From Clostridia bacterium (GTDB taxonomy: Bacteria; Bacillota; Clostridia; Oscillospirales; CAG-272): a DNA stretch of 64,000 bases. This document shows, piece by piece, positions 52,705 to 61,808 of the stretch (position 1 is its first letter; each line of letters opens with the position of its first letter). The stretch is from the NCBI GenBank assembly GCA_017462485.1, contig JAFTRA010000042.1:1-64000 (forward strand). Direction: 5' to 3'. The position numbers and the translations under genes are program-made. A model generated the notes under the pieces. The model had not been told where the DNA came from. It was given only the letters and a program-made list of their open reading frames with translations, and did no database searches.

Positions 52705-53154
52705 ATGAAAACAATTGTTAACGTTTCTTCGGCAGAGGAAACCGAAAAGGTAGGTTTTGAGCTTGCAAAAAAGCTCGACGAAGAAAAATGCAGACGGGCT
52801 TTTATAGCTCTTTTTGGTGAAATGGGCGTTGGAAAAACCGCATTTTGCCGCGGCTTTGCATCATATTTCGGAATAAACTCGGTGAAGAGTCCGACTTACA
52901 CGGTACTCAACGAGTACAGAGGATGGGCAAAAATACATCACTTTGACTTTTACAGAATAACCGACGGTGACGACCTCTACTCTATAGGCTATGACGATAT
53001 TATAGAGGACACGGGATATTCGCTTGGTGAATGGTCCGAAAATATCGAGGATTTTCTCCCCGAGGACGCTGTCCGTGTGAAAATTTCACGCATTTCGGTA
53101 AATGATGACGAAAACGCAAATCTCCGAAAAATAGAAATCGAAGAGTTAGGATAA
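52705..53154 (+). CDS. tsaE: tRNA t6A synthesis ATPase TsaE
   Basis: 149 aa. ATPase that drives the TsaBDE complex, which makes the threonylcarbamoyl-A37 mark on tRNA. The Walker A GEMGVGKT is at 38-45; SPTYTVLNEY and IHHFDFYRI are family motifs. Its stop is 4 bases from tsaB. Confidence 0.95.
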   Translation: MKTIVNVSSAEETEKVGFELAKKLDEEKCRRAFIALFGEMGVGKTAFCRGFASYFGINSVKSPTYTVLNEYRGWAKIHHFDFYRITDGDDLYSIGYDDIIEDTGYSLGEWSENIEDFLPEDAVRVKISRISVNDDENANLRKIEIEELG

Positions 53155-53158
53155 CACA

Positions 53159-53875
53159 ATGATAACACTGGCTTTTGACAGCACCGCAAAAATAGCGACG
53201 GTTGCGGTAACAGACTCGGACAAGCTTCTTGCCCTTTACAGCATAAATAACGGCTTAACTCAAAGCGAGCTTCTTATGCCAATGGCAGAGCATATTTTAA
53301 AATCCTTGAAGCTTGAGTTTTCGGATATAGAGCTTCTTGCTTGCTCGGTCGGTCCAGGCTCGTTCACGGGAGTGCGTATCGGCACGGCGTTGGTTAAGGG
53401 TATAGCCTTTGGAAAAGACATTCCCTGCGCAAGTGTTTCAACGCTTGAGGCGCTCGCTGAAAACCTCGTGGGCTTTGAGGGGATAATCGTTCCCTCTATG
53501 GACGCAAGACGCTCGCAGCTCTACTGCGCGATTTTCGAGTACCGCAACGGTGAGATGATAAGGCATACCGAGGATATGGCTATTTCAACAGAGGAGCTTT
53601 CCAAAAAGCTTAAGGCTTACGAGGATAAAAAGATTTACGTCGTTGGCGACGGCTATAACGTTGCGGTAAGAGAGCTTCAAAAATTCGGAATTGAAGCTTC
53701 CGATGTGCCGTATCAGCTTCGTGAGGAAAACGCATACTCGGTGGCGAGAGTTGCCGCGAGACTTCACGCCGAGGGAAAGACGACCTCCGACCTTTTGCAT
53801 ATGCCCACTTATTTGAGAGTACCGCAAGCCGAAAGAGAAAGACTTGAAAGACTCAAGGCAGAACAAATTAAATAA
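53159..53875 (+). CDS. tsaB: tRNA t6A synthesis scaffold TsaB
   Basis: 238 aa of the ASKHA fold. Motifs are LAFDSTAKIATVAV at the N-terminus and SVGPGSFTGVRIGTALVKG. It binds TsaD, whose gene is not in this window. It is paired with tsaE as is common. Confidence 0.95.
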   Translation: MITLAFDSTAKIATVAVTDSDKLLALYSINNGLTQSELLMPMAEHILKSLKLEFSDIELLACSVGPGSFTGVRIGTALVKGIAFGKDIPCASVSTLEALAENLVGFEGIIVPSMDARRSQLYCAIFEYRNGEMIRHTEDMAISTEELSKKLKAYEDKKIYVVGDGYNVAVRELQKFGIEASDVPYQLREENAYSVARVAARLHAEGKTTSDLLHMPTYLRVPQAERERLERLKAEQIK

Positions 53876-53939
53876 TTTTTACCTAAAAATGTAAATAGTT
53901 ATTAGAAAATATATAAATTAAAAGATCAGGAGACCGGAA

Positions 53940-54386
53940 ATGAGAAAAATTTTCATTGGCGCTGACAGCGCGGGATTCGCTCTCAAAGAAGAGCTCAAGA
54001 ACTATCTTATAGGTAAGGGCTATGACGTTACAGACCTTGGTACCGACTCTGACGCTTCCTGCCACTACCCTGTTTTCGCTAATGCGGTTTGCGAGAACGT
54101 TCAGAAGAACCTTGATACTAGCTTTGGTATTCTTATCTGCGGTACGGGTATAGGTATGAGTATGTGCGCAAACAAGCACAAGGGTATCAGAGCGGCGCTT
54201 TGCTCGGATACGTTCTCAGCGAGAATGACAAGACAGCATAATAACGCTAACGTTCTTTGCATGGGCGCAAGAGTTATCGGCTCCTGCCTTGCTACCGATA
54301 TTCTCGACAGCTTCCTCGCTAACGAATTCGAGGGTGGCAGGCACGCTGTAAGAGTTGATATGATGATGGAAATAGAGAATAAGTAA
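53940..54386 (+). CDS. rpiB: Ribose-5-phosphate isomerase B
   Basis: 148 aa. Interconverts ribose-5-P and ribulose-5-P. RpiB features are IGADSAGFALKEEL, the catalytic Cys67 in CGTGIGMSM, and RQHNNANVLCMGARV. The start follows CAGGAGA. Ended by a strong terminator. Confidence 0.95.
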   Translation: MRKIFIGADSAGFALKEELKNYLIGKGYDVTDLGTDSDASCHYPVFANAVCENVQKNLDTSFGILICGTGIGMSMCANKHKGIRAALCSDTFSARMTRQHNNANVLCMGARVIGSCLATDILDSFLANEFEGGRHAVRVDMMMEIENK

Positions 54387-54421
54387 TTTTACAAAAGAAA
54401 ATATAGAATAAGTATTTTACT

Positions 54422-54476
54422 AAACGAAAACCTCGTCGAACCTTAAAATTAAGCTTCGACGAGGTTTTCGTTTTTT
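54422..54476 (+). terminator. Terminator of rpiB
   Basis: An exceptionally long, perfect 19-bp stem (54422-54440 with 54455-54473) has an extra 5-bp inner stem and a T6 run. Confidence 0.92.
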
Positions 54477-54583
54477 GACTTTTGGGAAGAAAGCTTTTAC
54501 AGACTCTTCGAAGTAAAGCATCTAAGAATCCTTACGTAAAAAAGCTTTTTTGAAAGATAAATTAAATCTTGAAATCGGGATTG

Positions 54584-55087
54584 TTAAAGGTTGAAATTCA
54601 GATTGTACTTATCCATTTGATAATAAAGCAGAGTTCCCATAACAGTTGCCGTCACCAATTCTCCGACGAGCACCGTAATAAAAAGGAACATATACGAGTC
54701 AGAGCTTCCGTAGGCGTACATTATAACAAACGGAACTATTATCGCATTCGAAAAGACGGTAGGCAGAGTCGATAAGAACATAAGCTTTTTAGGTAGCTTT
54801 GAGAGAAGCCTTGCTCCAATGGCACCAATCAGGGTAGCCAAGCTTCCAAACAGAATATCCCACACAACGCAGCCCGAAAGATAATTTGCTACAATACAGC
54901 CGATAAAGAGCCCCGGCACAGCCTCCGGAATAAATATCGGTAGAATACATAGGGCCTCGGATATTCTGAACTGGAAAAATAAAAATTGCAGAGGCGCTGA
55001 TACGTACGAGAGAGTTGCGTAGATTGCCGCTATTAATGCGCCACGCACGATATAACGAGTCGCATTATTGTTTTTTTGCTTTTTCAT
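54584..55087 (-). CDS. queT: QueT-family queuosine precursor transporter
   Basis: 167 aa with five to six hydrophobic segments. It belongs to the QueT group of ECF-type S components thought to import queuosine precursors. Family-like segments: GALIAAIYATLSYVSAPL, FQFRISEALCILP and FIGCIVANYLSG. The ATG at 55087 has GAGGAGA upstream; the longer frame runs back through the structured leader. The transcript leader is a riboswitch candidate. A QueG-like enzyme lies nearby. Confidence 0.85.
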   Translation of the reverse strand: MKKQKNNNATRYIVRGALIAAIYATLSYVSAPLQFLFFQFRISEALCILPIFIPEAVPGLFIGCIVANYLSGCVVWDILFGSLATLIGAIGARLLSKLPKKLMFLSTLPTVFSNAIIVPFVIMYAYGSSDSYMFLFITVLVGELVTATVMGTLLYYQMDKYNLNFNL

Positions 55088-55160
55088 TTTTTCTCCTCTA
55101 GTTTTGTTTTTTAGGGGCGGGCGCCCTTTGGTGAGGAAGGTCTCGAACTCACCGAAAGAC
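55088..55160 (-). promoter_or_regulatory. Structured 5' leader of queT, riboswitch candidate
   Basis: The roughly 65-base leader contains GGTGAG...CTCACC (6 bp), a GC-rich GGGCGCCCGCCCC segment, an A-rich tract and then the ribosome site GAGGAG. QueT genes are known targets of preQ1 riboswitches in related bacteria. I could not match a class I core by eye; class III cannot be judged without a covariance model. Confidence 0.4.
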
Positions 55161-55189
55161 ATTGTAACATAAAACCTACAAAAAATCAA
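55161..55189 (-). promoter_or_regulatory. Promoter of queT
   Basis: On the minus strand TTGATT (55189-55184), 17 bases, TACAAT (55166-55161). Confidence 0.75.
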
Positions 55190-55332
55190 TACTTATCAGA
55201 AATATAAGAAAAAGATATTTCTCAAACTAAAAAATACAAGAAAGTCTTACAAATTATGGCTTTTTACTTTGATATGTACCATAAATTTACCATTTTTATC
55301 AATATTTTATTGTAGCAAAAAAGACACAAAAA

Positions 55333-55341
55333 TGATACAAT
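55333..55341 (+). promoter_or_regulatory. Extended -10 promoter of the mecA-like gene
   Basis: TGATACAAT fits an extended -10 (TGN-TACAAT), about 45 bases before the start; the -35 region is weak. Confidence 0.45.
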
Positions 55342-55386
55342 GACAGTGTATCTTTTGACGCAAATTCAAAAAAAGGAGAAATATGC

Positions 55387-55977
55387 TTGGACGTTTTGAA
55401 AATAAACAGCACAAAGATTAAGATTATGATGAGCCCGTCGGACGTCAAAAAATTCGGACTTAACACCAGCGATATTGATTATAACGACAAGGAAACAAGA
55501 GTGAAGGTTTGGGAAATTCTGGACTTTGTTAAAAGCAATCACGACTTTGACCACGGCAAAGATAAGCTTTTAGTTCAATTTTACCCCTCGAAAGACGGCG
55601 GAGCGGAGCTTTTCGTTACAAGGCTCGTCGGCTTAAGCAAGGGCAAGGAGCGATGGGTTTCCAAGGCAGGAAACGTTACTATGCTCGACTCCAGACAAAC
55701 GGTTTACAACTTTAAGAATTTTAACGATTTAATTCACATAGCTAAAATTATTAACGGCAGAAAAAGTATAAAAGGAAGCGAACTTTTTTACGACGATTAC
55801 GACGGATATTATCTCGAAATCACCGAGCAGGGTAAGACAAGACTCGATTCGATTTGTGATCTCGCAATCATTATGGAATTTGCCGAAGCCACTCCGAAAG
55901 ACAAACTTCCTTACATAACCGAGCATTGCAAAAAGCTTACCGACGGCAGCGCGGTGGAGCAGCTTGCGAAGCTTTAA
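55387..55977 (+). CDS. mecA: MecA-family adaptor protein
   Basis: 196 aa with the two-part layout of MecA/NegA adaptors that bring substrates to ClpC. The N-terminal domain begins LKINSTKIKIMMSPSD with a KVWEILD helix, and the C-terminal domain has KNFNDLIHIAKII and GYYLEI. The start is a TTG at 55387, 8 bases after AAGGAG. An out-of-frame ATG lies at 55383 and is too close to the ribosome site. A TTG three codons later would give the family-typical MKIN start. Confidence 0.8.
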   Translation: MDVLKINSTKIKIMMSPSDVKKFGLNTSDIDYNDKETRVKVWEILDFVKSNHDFDHGKDKLLVQFYPSKDGGAELFVTRLVGLSKGKERWVSKAGNVTMLDSRQTVYNFKNFNDLIHIAKIINGRKSIKGSELFYDDYDGYYLEITEQGKTRLDSICDLAIIMEFAEATPKDKLPYITEHCKKLTDGSAVEQLAKL

Positions 55978-55998
55978 GATTGCCCGAGCTATATATTG

Positions 55999-56040
55999 AA
56001 AGCTCACTGCAAAGAAGAATTTCTCGCAGTGAGCTTTTTT
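55999..56040 (+). terminator. Terminator of the mecA-like gene
   Basis: A perfect 12-bp stem AAAGCTCACTGC/GCAGTGAGCTTT followed by a T-run, 21 bases after the stop. Confidence 0.88.
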
Positions 56041-56168
56041 CATTGGTTTCTTTATTTGTGTGGCTATAACGAAGCTTCCAATTTAAGCTCCCCAACCGAT
56101 TTCTGATAAACAGCGGTTAAGCCGATTGAACTGACAACAGACCTTGCGAAGCATCATTTTTAAGAGTG

Positions 56169-57593
56169 TCAGTCTTTCTCCTTAAGATACTTATCTATCG
56201 CCGCAGCCGCAAGCTTGCCTGCGCCCATAGCAGAGATTACGGTTGCCGCGCCCGTTACGGCGTCACCGCCCGCAAATACTCCCTCTCGGCTGGTTGCTCC
56301 CGTAGCTTCATTTACTATAATTCCGCCTCGACGGTTTACCTCAAGGCCCTCGGTAGTGGATTTTATCAAGGGGTTGGGAGACGTTCCTATTGCCATAATT
56401 ACGCAGTCGAGCTCAATTTCAAACTCGCTTCCCTCTATAACCTTCGGAGAGCGTCTGCCTTTTTCGTCCGGCTCGCCAAGCTCCATTTTCACACAGCGCA
56501 TTCCCGAGACGAATCCGTTTTTCGCATCTCTTTTATCGTCGGGATTATTGTATCCAAGGATTTCTACAGGAGCCGTCAAGAGCATAAACTCAATGCCCTC
56601 CTCTAGCGCGTGCTCTACCTCCTCGCGCCTTGCCGGAAGCTCTTGCATCGAACGTCTATACACGATATAAACCTTTTCCGCTCCGAGTCTTGCCGCGACT
56701 CTCGCTGCGTCCATAGCTACGTTTCCTCCGCCGACTACGGCTACCTTGCCACCCTTCATAATCGGGGTATCGGGACTGTCAAGATAAGCTTTCATAAGAT
56801 TGCTTCTTGTCAAGAACTCGTTTGCCGAATATACACCGTTGAGCCCCTCGCCCGAAATTCCCATAAAGTTCGGAAGTCCTGCGCCGGAGCCTATAAATAC
56901 GGCTTCATAGCCCATATCAAAAAGCTCATCCACGGTAAGCGTTTTTCCTATTATCGTATTTGTGAGAAATTTAACGCCTGCCGCCTTAAGATTATCTACT
57001 TCTTTTTTCACAATGCTTTTCGGAAGTCTGAATTCGGGTATTCCATAGGAGAGAACGCCGCCCTCGGTGTGAAGCGCTTCGAATACCGTTACACCGTATC
57101 CGAAAGACGCAAGGTCTCCTGCCGCCGCAAGTCCTGCGGGACCCGAGCCTATTATGGCGACCTGCTTACCGTTGTTTGACACGGGCTCGGTCTTTTCTCT
57201 TTCCCTCGCATTGTGAAGATCGGCAACGAATCTTTCGAGTCTGCCTATTGCAACGGGCTCGCTCTTTATACCTCTTACACACTTTGCCTCGCACTGATTC
57301 TCCTGCGGACAAACTCTTCCGCAAACGGCAGGCAAACTTGACGAGCGATTTATAACCTTGTAAGCGCCCTCAAAATCTCCATCCTTGATTTTTGATATAA
57401 ACTCGGGGATAGCAATGTTTACAGGGCAACCCGAAACGCACGGCATAGTTTTGCAATCAAGGCATCTTGAGGCTTCATTCAAGGCGAGCTCTTCGGTATA
57501 TCCAAGGGCAACCTCAAGAAAATCTCTCCTTCTTTCCTCCGGAGATCTCACGGGCATAGGCTGACGACCTATATTCATATTAACCTTTGCCAT
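56169..57593 (-). CDS. nfnB: NfnB/GltA-like large subunit of NAD(P) transhydrogenase (bifurcating)
   Basis: 474 aa. An N-terminal 4Fe-4S region has CLDCKTMPCVSGCP and CGRVCPQENQCEAKC. Then come an FAD-binding GSGPAGLAAAGDLAS (about 149) and an NADPH-binding GGGNVAMDAARVA. With its partner it couples reduced ferredoxin and NADH to NADP reduction. A glutamate synthase small subunit reading is less likely because no gltB is next to it and the adjacent gene is the NfnA-type flavoprotein. The start is directly adjacent to the nfnA stop. Confidence 0.9.
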   Translation of the reverse strand: MAKVNMNIGRQPMPVRSPEERRRDFLEVALGYTEELALNEASRCLDCKTMPCVSGCPVNIAIPEFISKIKDGDFEGAYKVINRSSSLPAVCGRVCPQENQCEAKCVRGIKSEPVAIGRLERFVADLHNAREREKTEPVSNNGKQVAIIGSGPAGLAAAGDLASFGYGVTVFEALHTEGGVLSYGIPEFRLPKSIVKKEVDNLKAAGVKFLTNTIIGKTLTVDELFDMGYEAVFIGSGAGLPNFMGISGEGLNGVYSANEFLTRSNLMKAYLDSPDTPIMKGGKVAVVGGGNVAMDAARVAARLGAEKVYIVYRRSMQELPARREEVEHALEEGIEFMLLTAPVEILGYNNPDDKRDAKNGFVSGMRCVKMELGEPDEKGRRSPKVIEGSEFEIELDCVIMAIGTSPNPLIKSTTEGLEVNRRGGIIVNEATGATSREGVFAGGDAVTGAATVISAMGAGKLAAAAIDKYLKEKD

Positions 57594-58448
57594 TTAAACC
57601 TCCTCCTTTTTCAAGAGATTGCACGCAGCGTCATAAGCGTGGCGCTCAAAATTCTTATACATCGACGAGCGCAGCATAGCCTCGTCAAAATCGACCTCAT
57701 ATCCGTTAAAATCGGGGCCGTCAACGCAGGCGAATTTCGTAACACGCTCCCCGTCCTTGACGAGCGAGAGCCTACATCCGCCGCACATACCGGTTCCGTC
57801 AATCATTATAGGATTCATTGAAACGACGCACGGTATGCCAAAAGGCTTCGTGGTAAGCGTGACGAATTTCATCATAACGAGAGGTCCTATGGTTATGACC
57901 TTATCGAACGTCTCGCCTCCCTCAAGCTTCTCTTTAAGAGGAACGCATACATTACCCTCTCTGCCATAGCTTCCGTCATCCGTCATAACTACAAGCTCAT
58001 CGGACACAGCCTCAAACTCGTCTTCGAGTATAACTAAATCTTTCGACCTGAATCCTATAATAGAAGTTACCTTTACCCCCATACCGTGTAGCTTTTTAGC
58101 TATCGGGAGCGCTATCGCGCAGCCAACTCCTCCACCAACTATACATACCTTGTTTATCCCCTCGGTTTTGGTGGGCATACCGAGCGGTCCCGCAAAGTCC
58201 CGGAGATAATCTCCCTCTCCCTTAAGCGAGAGCTTATAGGTAGTAGCTCCTACTATCTGGAATATGACGCTTACCGTTCCTCGCTCCCTATCAAAATCCG
58301 CCACGGTGAGCGGTATGCGCTCTCCGTCTTCGTCTGTTCTCAAAATAATGAACTGCCCCGGCTCAGCGCTTCTTGCGACGAGGGGCGCTTCCACCTCTAT
58401 CATCACTACGGTGGGGTTGAGTTCTCTTCTTTTGACAATTTTATACAT
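57594..58448 (-). CDS. nfnA: NfnA-type ferredoxin-NADP reductase subunit
   Basis: 284 aa. FAD-binding front half, then a nucleotide-binding half with VGGGVGCAIALPIAK. A cysteine cluster GMCGGCRLS...CVDGPDF holds a 2Fe-2S centre. It is the smaller partner of NfnAB; sulfide dehydrogenase or dihydroorotate electron-transfer subunits are close relatives. Its promoter is about 115 bases upstream. Confidence 0.9.
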   Translation of the reverse strand: MYKIVKRRELNPTVVMIEVEAPLVARSAEPGQFIILRTDEDGERIPLTVADFDRERGTVSVIFQIVGATTYKLSLKGEGDYLRDFAGPLGMPTKTEGINKVCIVGGGVGCAIALPIAKKLHGMGVKVTSIIGFRSKDLVILEDEFEAVSDELVVMTDDGSYGREGNVCVPLKEKLEGGETFDKVITIGPLVMMKFVTLTTKPFGIPCVVSMNPIMIDGTGMCGGCRLSLVKDGERVTKFACVDGPDFNGYEVDFDEAMLRSSMYKNFERHAYDAACNLLKKEEV

Positions 58449-58562
58449 CGGTTACTCCTTATCCGGTTATAGACACCGCGGCAAAGGACGTTGACTTTAT
58501 CTGCCGTTTTTTGACGCGTTACAGCCGTTCATAAAAATTTTACATTTTGTTTTTATATAAAA

Positions 58563-58591
58563 ATTATAGCACATACGCTGCACGACTTCAA
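58563..58591 (-). promoter_or_regulatory. Promoter of nfnAB
   Basis: On the minus strand TTGAAG (58591-58586), 17 bases, TATAAT (58568-58563). Confidence 0.75.
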
Positions 58592-58641
58592 GTATATTTA
58601 AAAAACTTTACGACTTTTTTTGCATTTTTAGCAATCTTACC

Positions 58642-58670
58642 TTGACATTAAATAATAATAATGTTATAAT
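58642..58670 (+). promoter_or_regulatory. Sigma-A promoter of the zinc-ribbon/propeller gene
   Basis: A perfect TTGACA, 17 bases, a perfect TATAAT, 45 bases before the start codon. Confidence 0.85.
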
Positions 58671-58715
58671 TATAAATAAATATTGCGTATTATTCTTTTT
58701 GAGGAGGAATATTCA

Positions 58716-61700
58716 ATGAACGAAAACAAACTTTTCCTTTCGGGAGTGTGCCCTTACTGCCCGGCTGTGCTTGATTACGCCGAGGATTCCAGGGCTGTTA
58801 CCTGCCATTCGTGCGGTAATGTTGTTCCCACCAGGATTTTAAGACCTCTCGATTTTGCAAAAAAAGAGAGTGCGGAATCCGAGAACGATAGGAGAATAGC
58901 AGACGGCGTAACTTCCTCAAGCGCCGGAATTATATATTTTGACAACTTCTGCGATAGCTATGACTGGAGAGAGTTTGCTCTTCACTCCACCCTCTCCATA
59001 CCCACTCTCGAATCTATAAGAGAGGCTTGCAAGATTAAGTTCTCCGCAGACCCCATTACATATTATCTTGATTTCAGATGCGTTGCCATCCCCGTCCTCA
59101 AAAAGATTGAAGGCCTCGACGTGCTTGAGGTTGAGATAATAAACAACTACAAGAGCGACGACCTTTCCGACCTCTTTGAATACGTTGACCGTTACTGCGC
59201 TATAACCGCAGAGATAACTGAAAAGCGCGATGCTATTATCAAAACTCTCATAAAGGATATTCACCTCGCTCAAAGATTCGGTGCGGATCCTATGTTAGTT
59301 TACGACCTCAAGCGTACCTTCAAGATGTTCACCGAGAAGGTTAACGCTGTTAAGGCTGCTAAAAATATTGAAGAGGTTCCCGGCTATCACAAGGCGAAGG
59401 AGCTTAAGGACGCAAAGCTTGCGCAGGATATCCGCAAAAAAGGAATCGACGCAGAGAAAACCTATGCAAAGGCTATTGAGCTTCTTGAAGCAGGGAACGT
59501 TGACAATGCGCTGCATCTCTTCGCGGCTATAAACGGATATAAGGACTCGAATAAATATATTGACGACAATTCGATGATATTCAAGTTCAATAACGAGCTT
59601 GCGGAAATGGCAGGCAAGTTCTATCTTGTTAAGAGCAAGTCAAACGCTGTTTTCGAGCCCTCGAATCCCACCCCAATATCAGAGGGTGTTATGACTCTTT
59701 ATGAGGTAGTCAACGCAATTCCCTCTACCTCACCCACTCTTACTATGGTCTCAGACGTTATACACAGCTTCGGCTCTAAGATATTCTTTATGAGAAATAA
59801 CGTCAGCATCTGCTGCTACGATACTAAGAGCGAGGACCTTTACGCGAACGTTAAAATTCTTGACGAAGCTCCATCGGGTGACTACGTTATCCGCCACGCT
59901 AACCCCATATACTACTCTTCGGACAAGACGAAGTTCTTTATAAGAAAGAAGCTTCGTGAGACCGCTACGACTAAGAGAGGTTGCCTTGGCAGAAAGAAGG
60001 TTACCAAGAGAATCGCCAATAACAGAGGAAATAACTACTCTATCGTGCTCGTTGATATGGACAACGTTACCTCAAAGGTAATCTTGCCCGAGGTAGTTGA
60101 TATTATGGACTACTGCAACGACAAGATATTCTATACTATGCTTGAAAAGGGCTCAAGCTTCCCTTCCTTCCGTGTTTATGACATAAAAGAGGGAAAGAGC
60201 ACCGAAATTCTCAGTGCCAACTGCAATATTCACAATGTAAGTGGTGGAAACATAGTATATTCTATGCGCGCAGCGAGTGAGTATAATATCAATCTATTCT
60301 CGGTTAACATTGACACGAACGTTCACCGCGCCATAGACACCAACATCAACGGTTATTACACTACTCACGGAAACCGTGTGTTCTACACCGTTGGCACCAG
60401 AGAGGACTTCAGACTTTATTCGGCTAACCTTGACGGTACGGACAGATGCGAGGTTATGGAGAATCCCGGCAGAATATGCCAGTTCAGCTCCGGTTGGCTC
60501 TATTATATTAACGGAAGCGGTGTAAACACTTGCCTTATGAAAGTAAGCCTTGACGGCTCGAAAAATATGCTCGTTGCATCAAGATTCGGCAAGCTGGTTA
60601 AGATGCTCAACGGATATATTTACTACCTTGCGACTAACGGTGACCTTAAGGTAGTTCGTTCCGATGGCAGCGGTGACACCCGTATTGCTTCTAATATTGA
60701 CGACCTCTCACGCATAATAATAGATAAGTCAAACGTTTATTATCTCAAGCGTGATTATCTCGGTCCTGCAACCGAAAGCAGCGACGGCTTCGGCTACTCG
60801 CTCTATTCCACCGACCTTGCGGGCAAGAATTTGCGCAAGCTTTCGCACGACGTTTCAGCTATGGTTGAGTACAATGACAGATATATTTATATCTGCAAAA
60901 AGCGTGAAGCGAAGTACTCGGTTACCACGCCTATTGACAGGAAGCATTCTAAGACGGAAATTATAAGCAAGACGCTTACCTACTACGAGTCTTATGACAA
61001 GCTTAATGCCGAATTCTCCGAAATCGTTCGTCTCGGTCTTCCCGAAACAGTGACTGTTACTTACAGAAAGTCCCGCCTTCCCTTCAGCAAGTACATTACC
61101 GACCGTTCGGTAATAAGCGAGATTCATAACGACTACGTTCGTAATGACGTTGCGCCCGTCGGAATGGTTGAAAGAGAAGAAATCGAAGCAAGAGAAAAAG
61201 AGCTTCAGCGTATCGAGGACGAAAAGCGCGAAAAGAAGCAGGCTAAAAAGGATAAAAAGCAAGCAAAGAAAGACAAAAAGAAGGCGAAGCGCGACAAGAA
61301 AAAGGCTAAACGTCAGGAAAAGCGTGACAAAAAGAGCCTCAAGCGTGAAAACAAGAAAGCTAAACGTCAAGCGAAGCAGGCAGAGCGTGACCGAATCAAG
61401 GAAGAAAAACACGCAAAAGCAAATTCTGACATAGACGATTATCTCGCAGCAAAAGAGCAGCTTGAAATTGAAAATCAGGAAAGGCTCGAAAGACAGCAAG
61501 CGGAGCAAGACGCAAGGGAAGCAGAGCTTTCAGCTAAACGAGAAGAGCGCGAGAAAGCGCGCGCAAAGCGTGACGAGGAAAACCGTGAGAAATATGACGC
61601 CGGTCAGACAAGATACGACGAAAAGATGGCTCGTTACGAAGAGGATATGATTAAGCGCGAGGAAGCTAAGCAAGCTAAACGCGACGCGAAGGCTGCGAAG

Positions 61701-61721
61701 AAAAACAGAGACGCGGAATAA
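58716..61721 (+). CDS. Zinc-ribbon, beta-propeller (DUF5050-like), charged-helix protein
   Basis: 1001 aa, no signal or membrane helix, so cytoplasmic. The start at 58716 follows GAGGAGGAA. Residues 10-33 form a zinc ribbon (CPYCPAVL...CHSCGNVV). About 100-300 is helical with a TPR-like segment (KAIELLEAGNVDNALHLF). About 300-760 is a six- or seven-bladed propeller with DUF5050-like repeats (YSANLDGTDRCEV, MKVSLDGSKNMLV, KVVRSDGSGDTRI, YSTDLAGKNLRKL). The last about 170 residues are Lys/Glu/Arg-rich with tandem KKDKKQAKKDKK-like units and probably form one long charged helix. Function unknown; this combination suggests a scaffold binding nucleic acid or protein. Confidence 0.75.
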   Translation: MNENKLFLSGVCPYCPAVLDYAEDSRAVTCHSCGNVVPTRILRPLDFAKKESAESENDRRIADGVTSSSAGIIYFDNFCDSYDWREFALHSTLSIPTLESIREACKIKFSADPITYYLDFRCVAIPVLKKIEGLDVLEVEIINNYKSDDLSDLFEYVDRYCAITAEITEKRDAIIKTLIKDIHLAQRFGADPMLVYDLKRTFKMFTEKVNAVKAAKNIEEVPGYHKAKELKDAKLAQDIRKKGIDAEKTYAKAIELLEAGNVDNALHLFAAINGYKDSNKYIDDNSMIFKFNNELAEMAGKFYLVKSKSNAVFEPSNPTPISEGVMTLYEVVNAIPSTSPTLTMVSDVIHSFGSKIFFMRNNVSICCYDTKSEDLYANVKILDEAPSGDYVIRHANPIYYSSDKTKFFIRKKLRETATTKRGCLGRKKVTKRIANNRGNNYSIVLVDMDNVTSKVILPEVVDIMDYCNDKIFYTMLEKGSSFPSFRVYDIKEGKSTEILSANCNIHNVSGGNIVYSMRAASEYNINLFSVNIDTNVHRAIDTNINGYYTTHGNRVFYTVGTREDFRLYSANLDGTDRCEVMENPGRICQFSSGWLYYINGSGVNTCLMKVSLDGSKNMLVASRFGKLVKMLNGYIYYLATNGDLKVVRSDGSGDTRIASNIDDLSRIIIDKSNVYYLKRDYLGPATESSDGFGYSLYSTDLAGKNLRKLSHDVSAMVEYNDRYIYICKKREAKYSVTTPIDRKHSKTEIISKTLTYYESYDKLNAEFSEIVRLGLPETVTVTYRKSRLPFSKYITDRSVISEIHNDYVRNDVAPVGMVEREEIEAREKELQRIEDEKREKKQAKKDKKQAKKDKKKAKRDKKKAKRQEKRDKKSLKRENKKAKRQAKQAERDRIKEEKHAKANSDIDDYLAAKEQLEIENQERLERQQAEQDAREAELSAKREEREKARAKRDEENREKYDAGQTRYDEKMARYEEDMIKREEAKQAKRDAKAAKKNRDAE

Positions 61722-61764
61722 TATCAAATCTTCAATCAAAACAAATAAAATTCACTAACATCTC

Positions 61765-61794
61765 GGGCTGTCGCACTGTTTTGTACGACAGCCC
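61765..61794 (+). terminator. Stem-loop between the propeller gene and cysK
   Basis: A perfect 9-bp stem GGGCTGTCG/CGACAGCCC, 43 bases after the stop, followed by TTAAAAC. The U-run is weak. Confidence 0.5.
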
Positions 61795-61808
61795 TTAAAA
61801 CAAGAATT

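Noticed and set aside
55088..55160. preQ1 class I riboswitch
   Set aside because: The A-rich tract before CTAGAGG is suggestive, but the required hairpin with its loop cannot be drawn from the sequence, so I kept only a general riboswitch candidate.
56169..57593. Glutamate synthase small subunit
   Set aside because: The sequence fits, but no large subunit is adjacent and the coupled neighbour is an NfnA-type flavoprotein, so NfnB is preferred.
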